DNA of 64,000 bases. Origin: Paenibacillus_G sp049942825. Its GTDB lineage: Bacteria > Bacillota > Bacilli > Paenibacillales > NBRC-103111. The notes beneath the pieces are model-generated. The model had not been told where the DNA came from. It searched no databases and worked only from the letters and a program-made list of their open reading frames with translations. Position numbers and translations under genes: made by a program. Shown here one piece after another: positions 9,206 to 22,274 of this stretch (position 1 is the stretch's first letter; every line of letters starts with the position of its first letter). Location: the NCBI RefSeq assembly GCF_049942825.1, contig NZ_CP187970.1:1-64000 (forward strand), in the 5' to 3' direction.

Positions 9206-10276
9206 ATGGCACCCGTCCCTGTTTCCCAATTAAAGTACGGCGACAGAATTAGTGAGAATGTAGTGACGAAGAGAAATCAGGTTCTCTTTCCTAAGGGAAA
9301 AGTGATCTCTGGCAGGGATATGGAAATTTTGCAGGCATTCCTTATTTCTTCCGTTGAGATAGAGTCAAAGAACGGAGGGAAGGAAGCTGCACAGGAGTCT
9401 CCGGCAGTCTCAGATAAGCCGGAAGCCGTTACATCGAACTTCCAGGAACAATACGATAAGATGCTCCGCTTGCTCAGACAGATATTTGATAGTGTGGGCC
9501 CCGGTGGACAAGCTCCTCCAATTTTAGAGATCCGGACGGCACTCGAGGGGTTGATTCGCCATATTGACCAATACAACGTACTCACCTTCAGCCCGCGTCT
9601 GTTTCAGCTGACAGACTATATGTACCATAACAGCATTATGGTGGGACTTACCTCCTTTCAATTGGCTAGATGGCATGGCTGCGCGGCCAAGGATTTAATT
9701 CCCATCGCATTGGCGGGGCTTTTGCATGATATCGGAAACGCAAAGTTGGATGCCTCCATTCTGTTCAAACCGGATGCACTTACATCTGCGGAGCTTGAAG
9801 GAATGAAGAAGCATACGATCCTCGGTTACAATATTCTAAAAGGCGTTGCAGCGATCAACGAAGGGGTTAAGCTTTGTGCACTGCAGCATCATGAACGTGA
9901 GGACGGCACGGGATATCCGCTTGGAATTACGGGTGATAAGATTCATCTCTATGCGAAGATTGTTGCCGTTACCGACATGTTCCATGCCATGACGTCTGAC
10001 CGGTTTCATAAGAGGGCCAAGTCACGGTACTTGGTGCTTGAAGAGCTGCTCCAGGAATCGTTCGGCAAACTGGACCCTGCGATCGTCCAGACCTTTATTC
10101 AGAAGGTAACTTCGTTCCACAACGGTACACTGGTTAAGCTGAACGACGGGCGCTCCGGCGAGATTGTATTCTCTGACCGCTCGAATCCTACAAGGCCCTG
10201 GGTTAACGTAAACGGGAGCATTATCAATTTGACGGTGGAACGGAATCTATACATTTTGGATGTGCTTTCTTCTTAA
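9206..10276 (+). CDS. HD-GYP domain protein (probable c-di-GMP phosphodiesterase)
   Basis: A 356-residue cytoplasmic protein with an N-terminal region of about 125 residues that I do not recognise and an HD-GYP domain. The metal-binding HD pair is H174-D175 (GLLHDIGNAKLD), followed by HHE at 228-230 and the signature DGTGYP at 233-238. HD-GYP enzymes hydrolyse cyclic di-GMP; the key residues are intact, so activity is likely. No transmembrane segment is seen. ATG 9206 follows AGAGAGGGA; upstream in-frame starts lack a ribosome-binding site. A c-di-GMP riboswitch and PilZ gene 21 kb away show that the cell uses this signal. Confidence 0.85.
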   Translation: MAPVPVSQLKYGDRISENVVTKRNQVLFPKGKVISGRDMEILQAFLISSVEIESKNGGKEAAQESPAVSDKPEAVTSNFQEQYDKMLRLLRQIFDSVGPGGQAPPILEIRTALEGLIRHIDQYNVLTFSPRLFQLTDYMYHNSIMVGLTSFQLARWHGCAAKDLIPIALAGLLHDIGNAKLDASILFKPDALTSAELEGMKKHTILGYNILKGVAAINEGVKLCALQHHEREDGTGYPLGITGDKIHLYAKIVAVTDMFHAMTSDRFHKRAKSRYLVLEELLQESFGKLDPAIVQTFIQKVTSFHNGTLVKLNDGRSGEIVFSDRSNPTRPWVNVNGSIINLTVERNLYILDVLSS

Positions 10277-10322
10277 AAACTCAGATAAGAGCAAACCAAA
10301 AAATATCCGTACTTTACAGAAA

Positions 10323-10364
10323 TAGAGGAGTCTTCGTTTATTAGGAGCGGGGACTTCTTTTTAT
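10323..10364 (+). terminator. Terminator after the HD-GYP gene
   Basis: GAGGAGTC near 10325 and GGACTTCT near 10353 form an imperfect stem followed by a T-rich run, about 50 bases after the stop codon. Confidence 0.55.
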
Positions 10365-10403
10365 TAGTTTTTCAGATTGCTTTATGAATTTTCAAAAAAA
10401 CTC

Positions 10404-10433
10404 TTGCATTACAGTAGGCTGCTGTGATATATT
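10404..10433 (+). promoter_or_regulatory. rRNA operon promoter
   Basis: TTGCAT (10404-10409) and TATATT (10428-10433) are spaced by 18 bases. An A-rich stretch directly upstream (10394-10400) could act as an UP element. The promoter lies about 135 bases before the 16S 5' end. Confidence 0.6.
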
Positions 10434-10477
10434 GATCAAGTCGCCGCTGAACAGGTGGCGAAAACAAACATGACATT

Positions 10478-10499
10478 GCCCTTTGAAAACTGAACAACG
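10478..10499 (+). promoter_or_regulatory. boxA-like antitermination site in the rRNA leader
   Basis: The leader contains CCCTTTGAAAACTGAACAA, matching the Bacillales rRNA boxA pattern (CTTTGAAAACT) bound by the NusB/NusE complex. A second copy, TTCCTTGAAAACTGGATA, lies at about 12650-12667 ahead of 23S. Confidence 0.6.
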
Positions 10500-10567
10500 A
10501 GTGAGTGTTAAATATAGAGACTCAGCGATGAGTTTCTGCCAAGCTTCAAAATGAGTCATCAGCTTTT

Positions 10568-12109
<1,542 letters not shown>

Positions 12110-12236
12110 TGGAGATCATGGCCATGAAGATGGCCGGATCAAATCGGCAGCGCAAGCTGCAAAAGCCGCGCAAGCGGGACACTCACTCGTGTTCAGTTTT
12201 GAAAGGTGCAATACCTTTCAACAAGATATTCTTTCG

Positions 12237-12353
12237 TTTGGTGATGATGGCGGAAGGGAACCACGCGTACCCATCCCGAACACGAACGTTAAGCCTTCCA
12301 GCGTCGATGGTACTTGGACCGCAGGGTCCTGGGAGAGTAGAACGTCGCCAAGC
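12237..12353 (+). rRNA. rrf: 5S ribosomal RNA, copy 1 (between 16S and tRNA-Ile)
   Basis: A 117-base 5S gene starting TTTGGTGATGATGG and ending GTCGCCAAGC. It is identical by eye to the 5S copy at 15875-15991. Its place between 16S and the tRNA pair is not the usual 16S-23S-5S order. A perfect small hairpin (GAAAGGT/ACCTTTC, 12201-12219) precedes it and an intrinsic-terminator-like hairpin follows. Confidence 0.96.
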
Positions 12354-12354
12354 A

Positions 12355-12378
12355 AGCCCACCTTGGGTGGGCTTTTGT
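12355..12378 (+). terminator. Terminator-like hairpin inside the rRNA operon
   Basis: AGCCCACC (12355-12362) and GGTGGGCT (12366-12373) form a perfect 8-bp stem with a 3-base loop followed by TTTT. It has the form of a rho-independent terminator directly after the first 5S, in front of tRNA-Ile. rRNA antitermination would have to read through it for a full-length transcript. Confidence 0.75.
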
Positions 12379-12399
12379 TATGAAACCATATCTTGATAC

Positions 12400-12477
<78 letters not shown>

Positions 12478-12497
12478 ATAATTTTATACATTCCCAT

Positions 12498-12573
12498 GGG
12501 GCCATAGCTCAGCTGGGAGAGCGCCTGCCTTGCAAGCAGGAGGTCAGCGGTTCGATCCCGCTTGGCTCCACCA
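12498..12573 (+). tRNA. tRNA-Ala (TGC)
   Basis: A 76-base cloverleaf with acceptor GGGGCCA, anticodon loop CTTGCAA (anticodon TGC), T-loop TTCGATC and an encoded CCA. It lies 21 bases after tRNA-Ile and upstream of 23S. Confidence 0.97.
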
Positions 12574-12720
12574 AATTTCTTCTTGAAATGCCTAGAATTT
12601 TGTGGTAGAATCCTTTTTGTCGCCGCAAAAGTCGACAGCATTATCGTTTGTTCCTTGAAAACTGGATATACGAAACAAACTAGCTGAAGTATCTAATGTT
12701 TTTTATTAGCTGCCTAGCGG

Positions 12721-12781
12721 GATGTTTTATTTTGGTAGTGACCTTTGAGCGAAGCTCAACGGAACGCAAAATAAAATCATC
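12721..12781 (+). repeat. Structured hairpin flanking 23S, 5' copy
   Basis: A long imperfect hairpin just upstream of 23S. The outer stem is 12721-12734 with 12767-12781 (one bulged T), the inner stem TTGAGC/GCTCAA (12745-12750, 12754-12759) closed by a GAA loop, with a conserved asymmetric internal loop (GTAGTGACC opposite CGGAACG). The same element, with paired compensatory changes, lies after 23S at 15771-15832. It is probably an rRNA processing signal; its function is inferred. Confidence 0.75.
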
Positions 12782-12790
12782 GAGCGACTT

Positions 12791-15709
<2,919 letters not shown>

Positions 15710-15770
15710 ACTAGCTTCCGCAAGGAAGCGGCAGCAGTAATGTAGATGTTAGTCTTAAGCTAGCGAGTGA

Positions 15771-15832
15771 GGATATATCATTTTGGTAGTGACCTTTGTG
15801 CGAAGCACAACGGAACGCAAAATGATATACCC
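15771..15832 (+). repeat. Structured hairpin flanking 23S, 3' copy
   Basis: Second copy of the hairpin at 12721-12781. The outer stem is about 15774-15785 with 15818-15829, the inner stem TTGTGC/GCACAA (15796-15801, 15805-15810) with the same GAA loop and the same internal-loop sequences. Differences from the 5' copy fall in base-paired positions and keep pairing, which supports a selected RNA structure. Confidence 0.75.
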
Positions 15833-15874
15833 GAATGTATATCCAGTTTTCAAGGTACAAGCCTTGAATAATCG

Positions 15875-15991
15875 TTTGGTGATGATGGCGGAAGGGAACC
15901 ACGCGTACCCATCCCGAACACGAACGTTAAGCCTTCCAGCGTCGATGGTACTTGGACCGCAGGGTCCTGGGAGAGTAGAACGTCGCCAAGC
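15875..15991 (+). rRNA. rrf: 5S ribosomal RNA, copy 2 (after 23S)
   Basis: A 117-base 5S gene in the normal position after 23S. Its sequence matches copy 1 at 12237-12353 throughout. The operon terminator follows. Confidence 0.97.
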
Positions 15992-15992
15992 A

Positions 15993-16036
15993 AAAAGAGC
16001 CTTTTTGGAAATTATCCGAAAGGGTTCTTTTTTTAT
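15993..16036 (+). terminator. rRNA operon terminator
   Basis: AAAAAGAGCCTTTTTGG and CCGAAAGGGTTCTTTTTTT form a stem ending in a long T tract immediately after the second 5S gene. Confidence 0.8.
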
Positions 16037-16080
16037 TTAAAACATGGATGAAAACCCATGAAAATGCACCCAGTTTAGGC

Positions 16081-16110
16081 TTGACACCAAAAATGGGCTT
16101 TTGATAAGAT
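16081..16110 (+). promoter_or_regulatory. guaB promoter
   Basis: A consensus TTGACA (16081-16086) and TAAGAT (16105-16110) are separated by 18 bases, about 57 bases before the guaB start. No guanine riboswitch fold is visible in the short leader. Confidence 0.65.
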
Positions 16111-16166
16111 TGCAATAATACTTTTCGGGCTTTATATGAGGTATAACATGAAGGAGGATTATTTTT

Positions 16167-17624
16167 GTGTGGGAGACTAAGTTTGCCAAAGAAGGGCTAA
16201 CATTTGACGACGTACTGCTGGTGCCCCGTAAATCGGATGTGTTCGGCAAAGAAATTGACATCTCAACGGAATTGACCAGTGCAATCAAGTTGAATATTCC
16301 CTTCCTCAGCTCGGCGATGGATACGGTGACGGAATCGGCTTTGGCGATTGCCATTGCAAGAGAAGGTGGCATCGGGATTATTCATAAGAATATGCCGATC
16401 GCCCAGCAAGCAGAAGAAGTGGACCGGGTTAAGCGTTCCGAGAGCGGCGTAATCACCAATCCTTTCTCCCTTACTCCTGAACATCACGTATATGATGCGG
16501 AAGAGCTTATGGCCAAGTATCGGATCTCCGGCGTACCGATTTGTGATGAGAACAACAAGCTCGTCGGCATCCTGACCAACCGTGACCTGCGTTTTGTACA
16601 TGACTATTCGATCAAAATTAAAGAAGTCATGACCCGCGAACAGCTGGTCACTGCTCCTGTGGGAACTACGCTGCAGCAGGCTGAAGGGCTTCTGCAGAAG
16701 CACAAGATCGAGAAGCTGCCTTTGGTCGATGAGAACAATGTATTGAAAGGCCTTATCACCATTAAGGATATTGAGAAGGCGATTCAGTTCCCTAACTCAG
16801 CTAAAGATAAGCACGGACGCCTGCTGGCAGGTGCAGCGGTTGGTGTATCCAAAGATGTCATGGAGAGAACGGCAGCGCTGGTTGAAGCCGGTGTCGATCT
16901 CATCGTAGTGGATTCGGCGCACGGACACCACATCAATATTTTGAACACGGTTCGTAAGATTCGAGAACAGTATCCAAACCTGCCAATCTGTGCCGGGAAC
17001 GTAGCGACAGGCGACGGGACAAGAGACCTGATCGAAGCCGGTGCTTCTATGGTCAAAGTAGGTATCGGTCCAGGCTCGATCTGTACGACCCGCGTTATTG
17101 CAGGCATTGGTGTTCCTCAGATTACTGCCATTTATGACTGTGCATCCGTAGCTCGCAGCTACAATGTACCGATCATTGCCGATGGCGGGATTAAGTACTC
17201 GGGTGATGTAGCGAAGGCGATCGCTGCCGGCGCAAGTGCCGTTATGATCGGCAGCCTCTTTGCAGGAACCGAAGAGAGCCCAGGCGAATCGGAGATTTAC
17301 CAAGGCCGCCGCTTCAAAGTATACCGCGGCATGGGCTCCCTCGGCGCAATGAAAGAAGGCAGCAAAGACCGTTACTTCCAAGAGAACGAAAGCAAGCTGG
17401 TTCCGGAGGGCATCGAAGGCCGTGTGGCTTATAAAGGGCCTCTCGCAGACACATTGTATCAGCTTGTCGGCGGTCTTCGGTCGGGTATGGGGTACTGCGG
17501 CGCTCGGAACATTAAGGCGCTTATTAATGAAACGAGCTTCATTCGAATCACAGGTGCCGGTCTTCGTGAAAGCCATCCTCATGATGTGCAGATTACGAAA
17601 GAAGCACCAAACTACTCTCTGTAA
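16167..17624 (+). CDS. guaB: IMP dehydrogenase
   Basis: Oxidises IMP to XMP with NAD+, the rate-limiting step of guanine nucleotide synthesis. The 485-residue protein has the TIM-barrel core interrupted by a CBS-domain pair (about 95-205). The catalytic loop GPGSICTTR carries the active cysteine, and the flap has the YRGMGSLGAM motif. GTG 16167 is preceded by an ideal AAGGAGG at 16151-16157. It is monocistronic by context: its own promoter upstream and a weak terminator downstream. Confidence 0.97.
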   Translation: MWETKFAKEGLTFDDVLLVPRKSDVFGKEIDISTELTSAIKLNIPFLSSAMDTVTESALAIAIAREGGIGIIHKNMPIAQQAEEVDRVKRSESGVITNPFSLTPEHHVYDAEELMAKYRISGVPICDENNKLVGILTNRDLRFVHDYSIKIKEVMTREQLVTAPVGTTLQQAEGLLQKHKIEKLPLVDENNVLKGLITIKDIEKAIQFPNSAKDKHGRLLAGAAVGVSKDVMERTAALVEAGVDLIVVDSAHGHHINILNTVRKIREQYPNLPICAGNVATGDGTRDLIEAGASMVKVGIGPGSICTTRVIAGIGVPQITAIYDCASVARSYNVPIIADGGIKYSGDVAKAIAAGASAVMIGSLFAGTEESPGESEIYQGRRFKVYRGMGSLGAMKEGSKDRYFQENESKLVPEGIEGRVAYKGPLADTLYQLVGGLRSGMGYCGARNIKALINETSFIRITGAGLRESHPHDVQITKEAPNYSL

Positions 17625-17633
17625 GACGAATTC

Positions 17634-17672
17634 AAAAAGGCGGTGGCATTTAGCCCCGTCTTTTCTTTTTTG
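17634..17672 (+). terminator. Weak terminator after guaB
   Basis: An imperfect stem (AAGGCGG with CCCCGTCTT) followed by a T-rich run lies 10 bases after the guaB stop. Confidence 0.45.
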
Positions 17673-17699
17673 TAAAGGAAAAGTCGCTTATGGTACAAT
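17670..17699 (+). promoter_or_regulatory. Putative dacA promoter
   Basis: TTGTAA (17670-17675) and TACAAT (17694-17699) are spaced by 18 bases, about 50 bases upstream of dacA. Confidence 0.5.
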
Positions 17700-17752
17700 A
17701 ACAAAGGCATCATGAAGAACATGGTATAAAATTTTTTTTATGGGAGTTGAGT

Positions 17753-19060
17753 TTGTTGTTTGTACGTGCAAAGCGAATTTGTTCCACATTAGCGGTAACG
17801 TTACTCTTACATACGACATTGGCAGCAGTTCAGCCTGCAGCGGTCCGGGCGGAGGAAGCTCCTCCGGCACAGGGTACAGAGCTTCAGCTCAATGCAAAAT
17901 CGGCTGTGCTGATGGATGCGGCTACAGGCCAAATTTTATACCAATCCAATGCGGATGCGGCTTATCCGCCTGCAAGTATGGCAAAGATGATGACGGAGTA
18001 TCTCGTAATGGAAGCCGTGGATGAGGGTAAGCTGAAGCTTGACGAAATGGTGACGGCTAGCCAATATGCAGCCGATGTCATTGGGTCCGGTCAACTGCTC
18101 GCAGCCAACGAACAGGCCACGGTAGACAACTTGTTCGCTGCCATGTCCATCTACTCCTCGAATGATGCATCTGTAGCTCTCGCTGAGCGTATTGCGGGAA
18201 CGGAAGAAAAGTTTGCTCAGATGATGAATGATAAAGCGAAGGAGTTCGGGCTGTCGCCGCAGGCGCATTTTAATAACGCAACAGGGCTTTCGATCGCGGA
18301 CCTCGGCAAATATGCGCCGAAGGACAATAAAGAAGAAACCATGCTGACCGCCAAGGATGCAGCCATTATTGCTTACCGTATCATTAAGGATCATAAAAAA
18401 GTATTGGAATATACGAAAACCTCCTCGCGCAAATTTCGTGAGAAAGATACGACTCCTATGATTAACTGGAACTGGATGCTCGAGGCCAATAAAGATAATG
18501 CTAACTTCAAGCGCTATGCCTATACGGGACTTGACGGGCTGAAGACCGGGCATACCAATGAGGCCGGTTACTGCTTTACAGGTACGGCTGAACGCAATGG
18601 TATGCGTCTGATCAGTGTAGTCATGGGGACGCCTACCGAGCCGAAGCGGTTCGAAGAGACCCGCAAGGTACTCGATTATGGCTTTAACAACTTTGAGGCC
18701 AAGCAGATTGCAGCAGCCGGGTCACCGATAAGTTCCATGCAGACTGTGAATATTAAAAAGGGTGTGGAGACCGAAGTACCGGTCGTCACTGAACAAGAAA
18801 TGAAGCTCGTGGTCAAGAAGGGAACACCGGATGACCAGATCCAAGTCACGGGAGAGGCACTTTCTGATGAGAGCAAGCTGACGGCACCGATTCAGAAGGG
18901 CCAAGTCGTCGGTACAGCCAAGGTTACGTACAACGGCAGTGAACATGTCGTCAATCTGGTCGCGGCTCAGGATGTAGAGAAGGGAAGCTGGGTCCGCCTG
19001 TTCTTCCGAGCCATCAAAAACTTCTTCGTGGATACGATCAATGGGGCCAAAAAAGGATAA
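17753..19060 (+). CDS. dacA: D-alanyl-D-alanine carboxypeptidase DacA (PBP5)
   Basis: A low-molecular-weight penicillin-binding protein that trims the terminal D-Ala from peptidoglycan pentapeptides. It has a signal peptide (about 1-35, ending PAAVRA), the catalytic SxxK as SMAK, an SSN motif and KTG as LKTGHT. A beta-rich PBP5 C-terminal domain follows, and the protein ends in an amphipathic helix rich in W, F, R and K for membrane attachment. The start is TTG: GGGAG at 17742-17746 sits six bases before TTG 17753, better than the abutting TTG 17747. The order guaB-dacA-pdxS is conserved in Bacillales. Confidence 0.92.
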   Translation: MLFVRAKRICSTLAVTLLLHTTLAAVQPAAVRAEEAPPAQGTELQLNAKSAVLMDAATGQILYQSNADAAYPPASMAKMMTEYLVMEAVDEGKLKLDEMVTASQYAADVIGSGQLLAANEQATVDNLFAAMSIYSSNDASVALAERIAGTEEKFAQMMNDKAKEFGLSPQAHFNNATGLSIADLGKYAPKDNKEETMLTAKDAAIIAYRIIKDHKKVLEYTKTSSRKFREKDTTPMINWNWMLEANKDNANFKRYAYTGLDGLKTGHTNEAGYCFTGTAERNGMRLISVVMGTPTEPKRFEETRKVLDYGFNNFEAKQIAAAGSPISSMQTVNIKKGVETEVPVVTEQEMKLVVKKGTPDDQIQVTGEALSDESKLTAPIQKGQVVGTAKVTYNGSEHVVNLVAAQDVEKGSWVRLFFRAIKNFFVDTINGAKKG

Positions 19061-19178
19061 AACCGGGCTTCATGGGTTGTTTATTTGGAAGGGTTCATGT
19101 AGAATTATTGCTTAGTTAGTTTGTCCTATAATACCGGATCGTGGAAAAATTACGGATAGGTTTCAGGAGGAATCGGAC

Positions 19179-20060
19179 ATGGAAACAGGTACATCCCGCG
19201 TTAAAAAAGGTATGGCCGAAATGCAAAAAGGCGGCGTCATCATGGACGTCATGAACGCAGAACAGGCTCGTATTGCTGAAGCAGCAGGCGCCTCCGCCGT
19301 TATGGCGCTGGAACGCGTGCCTTCCGATATTCGCGCAGCCGGCGGCGTAGCCCGCATGGCTGACCCGACGGTAGTTGAAGAGGTAATGAAGGTTGTCTCC
19401 ATCCCGGTTATGGCGAAAGCTCGTATCGGTCATTTTGTCGAAGCCAAGGTTCTCGAATCCATGGGTGTAGACTATATTGACGAGAGTGAAGTTCTTACCC
19501 CTGCGGACGAAGTGTTCCATATTAACAAACGTGAATTCACCGTTCCTTTTGTTTGCGGAGCAAGAGATCTGGGTGAAGCCCTGCGCCGTATTGGTGAAGG
19601 AGCTTCCATGCTTCGTACAAAGGGTGAACCGGGAACCGGTAATATTGTCGAAGCGGTTCGTCACATGCGTCTCATCAACGGCCAAATCCGCAAGATCCAG
19701 TCGCTCTCCAAAGACGAACTTATGGCGGAAGCGAAGAACCTTGGGGCTCCATATGAGCTGCTGCTGCAGGTTCATGAGTCCGGCCGTCTTCCGGTGGTCA
19801 ACTTTGCAGCCGGCGGCGTAGCTACTCCTGCAGATGCTGCCCTGATGATGCACCTGGGTTCCGACGGCGTATTCGTAGGCTCCGGTATCTTCAAATCGGA
19901 TAGCCCGGAGAAGTTCGCGAAGGCGATCGTAGAAGCAACTACGCACTACGATAACTATGAACTGATCGCGAAGGTGTCTAAGAACCTGGGTACACCGATG
20001 AAAGGAATCGAAATTTCCAAGCTGCATGTATCCGAGCGGATGCAGGAGCGCGGCTGGTAA
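19179..20060 (+). CDS. pdxS: Pyridoxal 5'-phosphate synthase subunit PdxS
   Basis: The synthase subunit that makes PLP from ribose 5-phosphate, glyceraldehyde 3-phosphate and ammonia. The 293-residue TIM barrel shows MAKARIGHFVEAKVLESMGVD near the active-site lysine in shortened view (MAKARIGHF) and MLRTKGEPGTG with the second lysine. ATG 19179 follows CAGGAGG. It is directly followed by its glutaminase partner pdxT. A TATAAT at about 19129 may be its -10 element. Confidence 0.97.
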   Translation: METGTSRVKKGMAEMQKGGVIMDVMNAEQARIAEAAGASAVMALERVPSDIRAAGGVARMADPTVVEEVMKVVSIPVMAKARIGHFVEAKVLESMGVDYIDESEVLTPADEVFHINKREFTVPFVCGARDLGEALRRIGEGASMLRTKGEPGTGNIVEAVRHMRLINGQIRKIQSLSKDELMAEAKNLGAPYELLLQVHESGRLPVVNFAAGGVATPADAALMMHLGSDGVFVGSGIFKSDSPEKFAKAIVEATTHYDNYELIAKVSKNLGTPMKGIEISKLHVSERMQERGW

Positions 20061-20099
20061 TTTACGATCCATGGCTTAGCGGGAAGAAGGTTGATAGCG

Positions 20100-20672
20100 A
20101 TGAAGATTGGTGTTCTGGCGCTGCAGGGAGCTGTAGCCGAACATGTGAAAATGATTGAAAAAGCCGGTGCCGAAGGTGTTCCTGTCAAACGGACAGAACA
20201 GCTCGGTGAGATCGACGGCATTATCATACCCGGTGGGGAAAGCACAACCATCGGCAAACTGATGCGCACCTACGGATTCCTGGATGCCCTGCGTGATTTC
20301 TCACGTCAGGGCAAGCCGTTATTCGGGACCTGCGCGGGACTGATCGTGCTGGCGAAGGAGATTGAAGGCCAGGATGAGGCACACCTGAGCCTCATGGATA
20401 TGAAAGTGGCCCGCAATGCCTTCGGCCGCCAGCGCGAGAGCTTCGAGACGGATCTCGATATCAAAGGCATCGATAAGGACGTACGGGCTGTGTTCATCCG
20501 CGCGCCGCTGATCAACAGTGTAGGCGAGGGCGTGGACGTGCTGTCAGAGTACAAAGGCCAAGTCGTTGCGGCCCGCCAGGGCCATCTGCTTGCAGCTTCT
20601 TTTCATCCGGAATTAACTGATGATGAGCGGATGCATGCCTATTTTCTAGACATGGTACGTGAGACGAGGTAG
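20100..20672 (+). CDS. pdxT: Pyridoxal 5'-phosphate synthase glutaminase PdxT
   Basis: The class-I glutaminase that feeds ammonia to PdxS. The 190-residue protein has the oxyanion motif PGGEST, the nucleophile elbow FGTCAGLI with the catalytic cysteine, and the His-Glu pair in SFHPELT. ATG 20100 has GAAGAAGG nine bases upstream; the in-frame TTG 20091 abuts that site and was rejected. It lies 39 bases after pdxS and 11 before serS, so probably all three share a transcript. Confidence 0.96.
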   Translation: MKIGVLALQGAVAEHVKMIEKAGAEGVPVKRTEQLGEIDGIIIPGGESTTIGKLMRTYGFLDALRDFSRQGKPLFGTCAGLIVLAKEIEGQDEAHLSLMDMKVARNAFGRQRESFETDLDIKGIDKDVRAVFIRAPLINSVGEGVDVLSEYKGQVVAARQGHLLAASFHPELTDDERMHAYFLDMVRETR

Positions 20673-20683
20673 GAGGGATCTCC

Positions 20684-21964
20684 TTGTTAGATGTAAAATT
20701 GCTGCGCGGCGATCTCGATCGCGTGAAACAGGGGCTGTCGAACCGGGGGGCAAACCTCGAGGATCTGGACCGGTTCACGAGTCTTGATACGAATCGCAGG
20801 CAGCTGCTGCAGGAAGTGGAACAGCTGAAGAACCGCCGCAATGTGGTTTCTCAGGAGGTTGCACAGCTCAAGAAAGCGAAAGAAAATGCTGATCACCTTA
20901 TCGAAGAGATGAAGGTGGTCGGAGACCGGATCAAGGCACTGGACGAAGAAATCCGCGTGCTGGAAGCGGATCTGGACAGCATCCTGATGTCCCTTCCAAA
21001 CCTGCCGCAGGACAGCGTACCTGTAGGCTCTTCGGAAGAAGAGAATGTGGAGATTCGCCGGGTAGGCGACGTGCCGGCGTTCGGTTTCGAACCGAAGCCG
21101 CACTGGGAAGTGGCCCAGGCTCTCGACATTCTTGACTTCGAACGTGCCGGCAAGGTAACCGGTTCCCGCTTCGTGTTCTATAAGGGACTTGGAGCGCGGC
21201 TGGAACGGGCACTGATCAACTTCATGATGGATCTGCATGCAGACCAGCATGGGTACGAAGAGATGCTTCCGCCGCAGATCGTCAACCGCGACAGCTTAAC
21301 CGGTACCGGCCAGCTGCCAAAGTTTGCCGAAGACGTATTCAAGCTGGAGGGTACGGATTATTTCCTGATCCCTACGGCGGAAGTGCCTGTAACCAACTAT
21401 CATCGCGATGATATCTTGTCGGCGGAAGACCTGCCGAAGTATTTTGTCGCTTTCAGCGCCTGCTTCCGGTCTGAGGCAGGTTCGGCCGGCCGCGATACGC
21501 GGGGACTGATCCGTCAGCATCAATTCAACAAGATTGAGCTGGTAAAGCTTACCCTGCCGGAACAATCGATTGATGAGCTCGAGAAATTGACCGCAGACGC
21601 AGAGAAGGTACTCCAGCTGCTGGGGCTGCCTTACCGGGTGCTGTCGCTCTGTACGGGCGATATCGGCTTCTCGTCATCCAAGACGTACGATCTCGAGGTA
21701 TGGCTGCCGAACAGCAATACGTATCGTGAGATTTCGTCCTGCAGCAACTTTGAGGACTTCCAGGCCCGCCGCGCGAATATCCGTTTCCGCCGCGATCTGA
21801 AAGCCAAACCGGAATTCGTTCATACCCTGAACGGTTCGGGGCTGGCCCTCGGCCGGACAGTCGCTGCAATCCTCGAAAATTACCAGCAGGAAGACGGCAG
21901 CGTCCTGATTCCTGAGGTGCTTCAGCCTTATATGGGCGGCGTGACCAAGATCAGCAAAAAGTAG
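20684..21964 (+). CDS. serS: Seryl-tRNA synthetase
   Basis: Charges tRNA-Ser with serine. The 426-residue class-II synthetase has the N-terminal antiparallel coiled-coil arm (about 30-100) that grips the long variable arm of tRNA-Ser, and class-II motifs 2 (FRSEAGSAGRDTRGLIRQHQF, cited in part) and 3 (LNGSGLALGRTVAAILEN). TTG 20684 follows AGGAGGGA. No T-box leader is present. A tRNA-Ser gene lies 47 bases downstream. Confidence 0.97.
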   Translation: MLDVKLLRGDLDRVKQGLSNRGANLEDLDRFTSLDTNRRQLLQEVEQLKNRRNVVSQEVAQLKKAKENADHLIEEMKVVGDRIKALDEEIRVLEADLDSILMSLPNLPQDSVPVGSSEEENVEIRRVGDVPAFGFEPKPHWEVAQALDILDFERAGKVTGSRFVFYKGLGARLERALINFMMDLHADQHGYEEMLPPQIVNRDSLTGTGQLPKFAEDVFKLEGTDYFLIPTAEVPVTNYHRDDILSAEDLPKYFVAFSACFRSEAGSAGRDTRGLIRQHQFNKIELVKLTLPEQSIDELEKLTADAEKVLQLLGLPYRVLSLCTGDIGFSSSKTYDLEVWLPNSNTYREISSCSNFEDFQARRANIRFRRDLKAKPEFVHTLNGSGLALGRTVAAILENYQQEDGSVLIPEVLQPYMGGVTKISKK

Positions 21965-22011
21965 GCCTTGAAATTGCTTTTCCAGGTGTGATACAATGCT
22001 TCTTGTCACCC

Positions 22012-22101
<90 letters not shown>

Positions 22102-22113
22102 TATACATAAATA

Positions 22114-22137
22114 ACGACCCTAGCGGTCGTTTTTTTT
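22114..22137 (+). terminator. Terminator after tRNA-Ser
   Basis: ACGACC and GGTCGT (22114-22119, 22125-22130) form a short stem followed by eight T residues. Confidence 0.85.
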
Positions 22138-22274
22138 GTTTTTACCCTCTTTTTTTGGCCCTCTCTCTAAGTGGGTACTGTACTGCCCCTTAGGACTGGC
22201 TTTATTTTGAGCAGGGAACCGGGTATAGGGACCTCTGTGCCTTCACATGTTATAGGGTGTGGAGGTGGTACAAG

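Noticed and set aside
16036..16166. Guanine riboswitch or PurR box before guaB
   Set aside because: The leader after the promoter is about 50 bases and has no purine aptamer core or clear palindromic operator.
20673..20683. T-box riboswitch before serS
   Set aside because: The gap to pdxT is only 11 bases, leaving no room for a leader.
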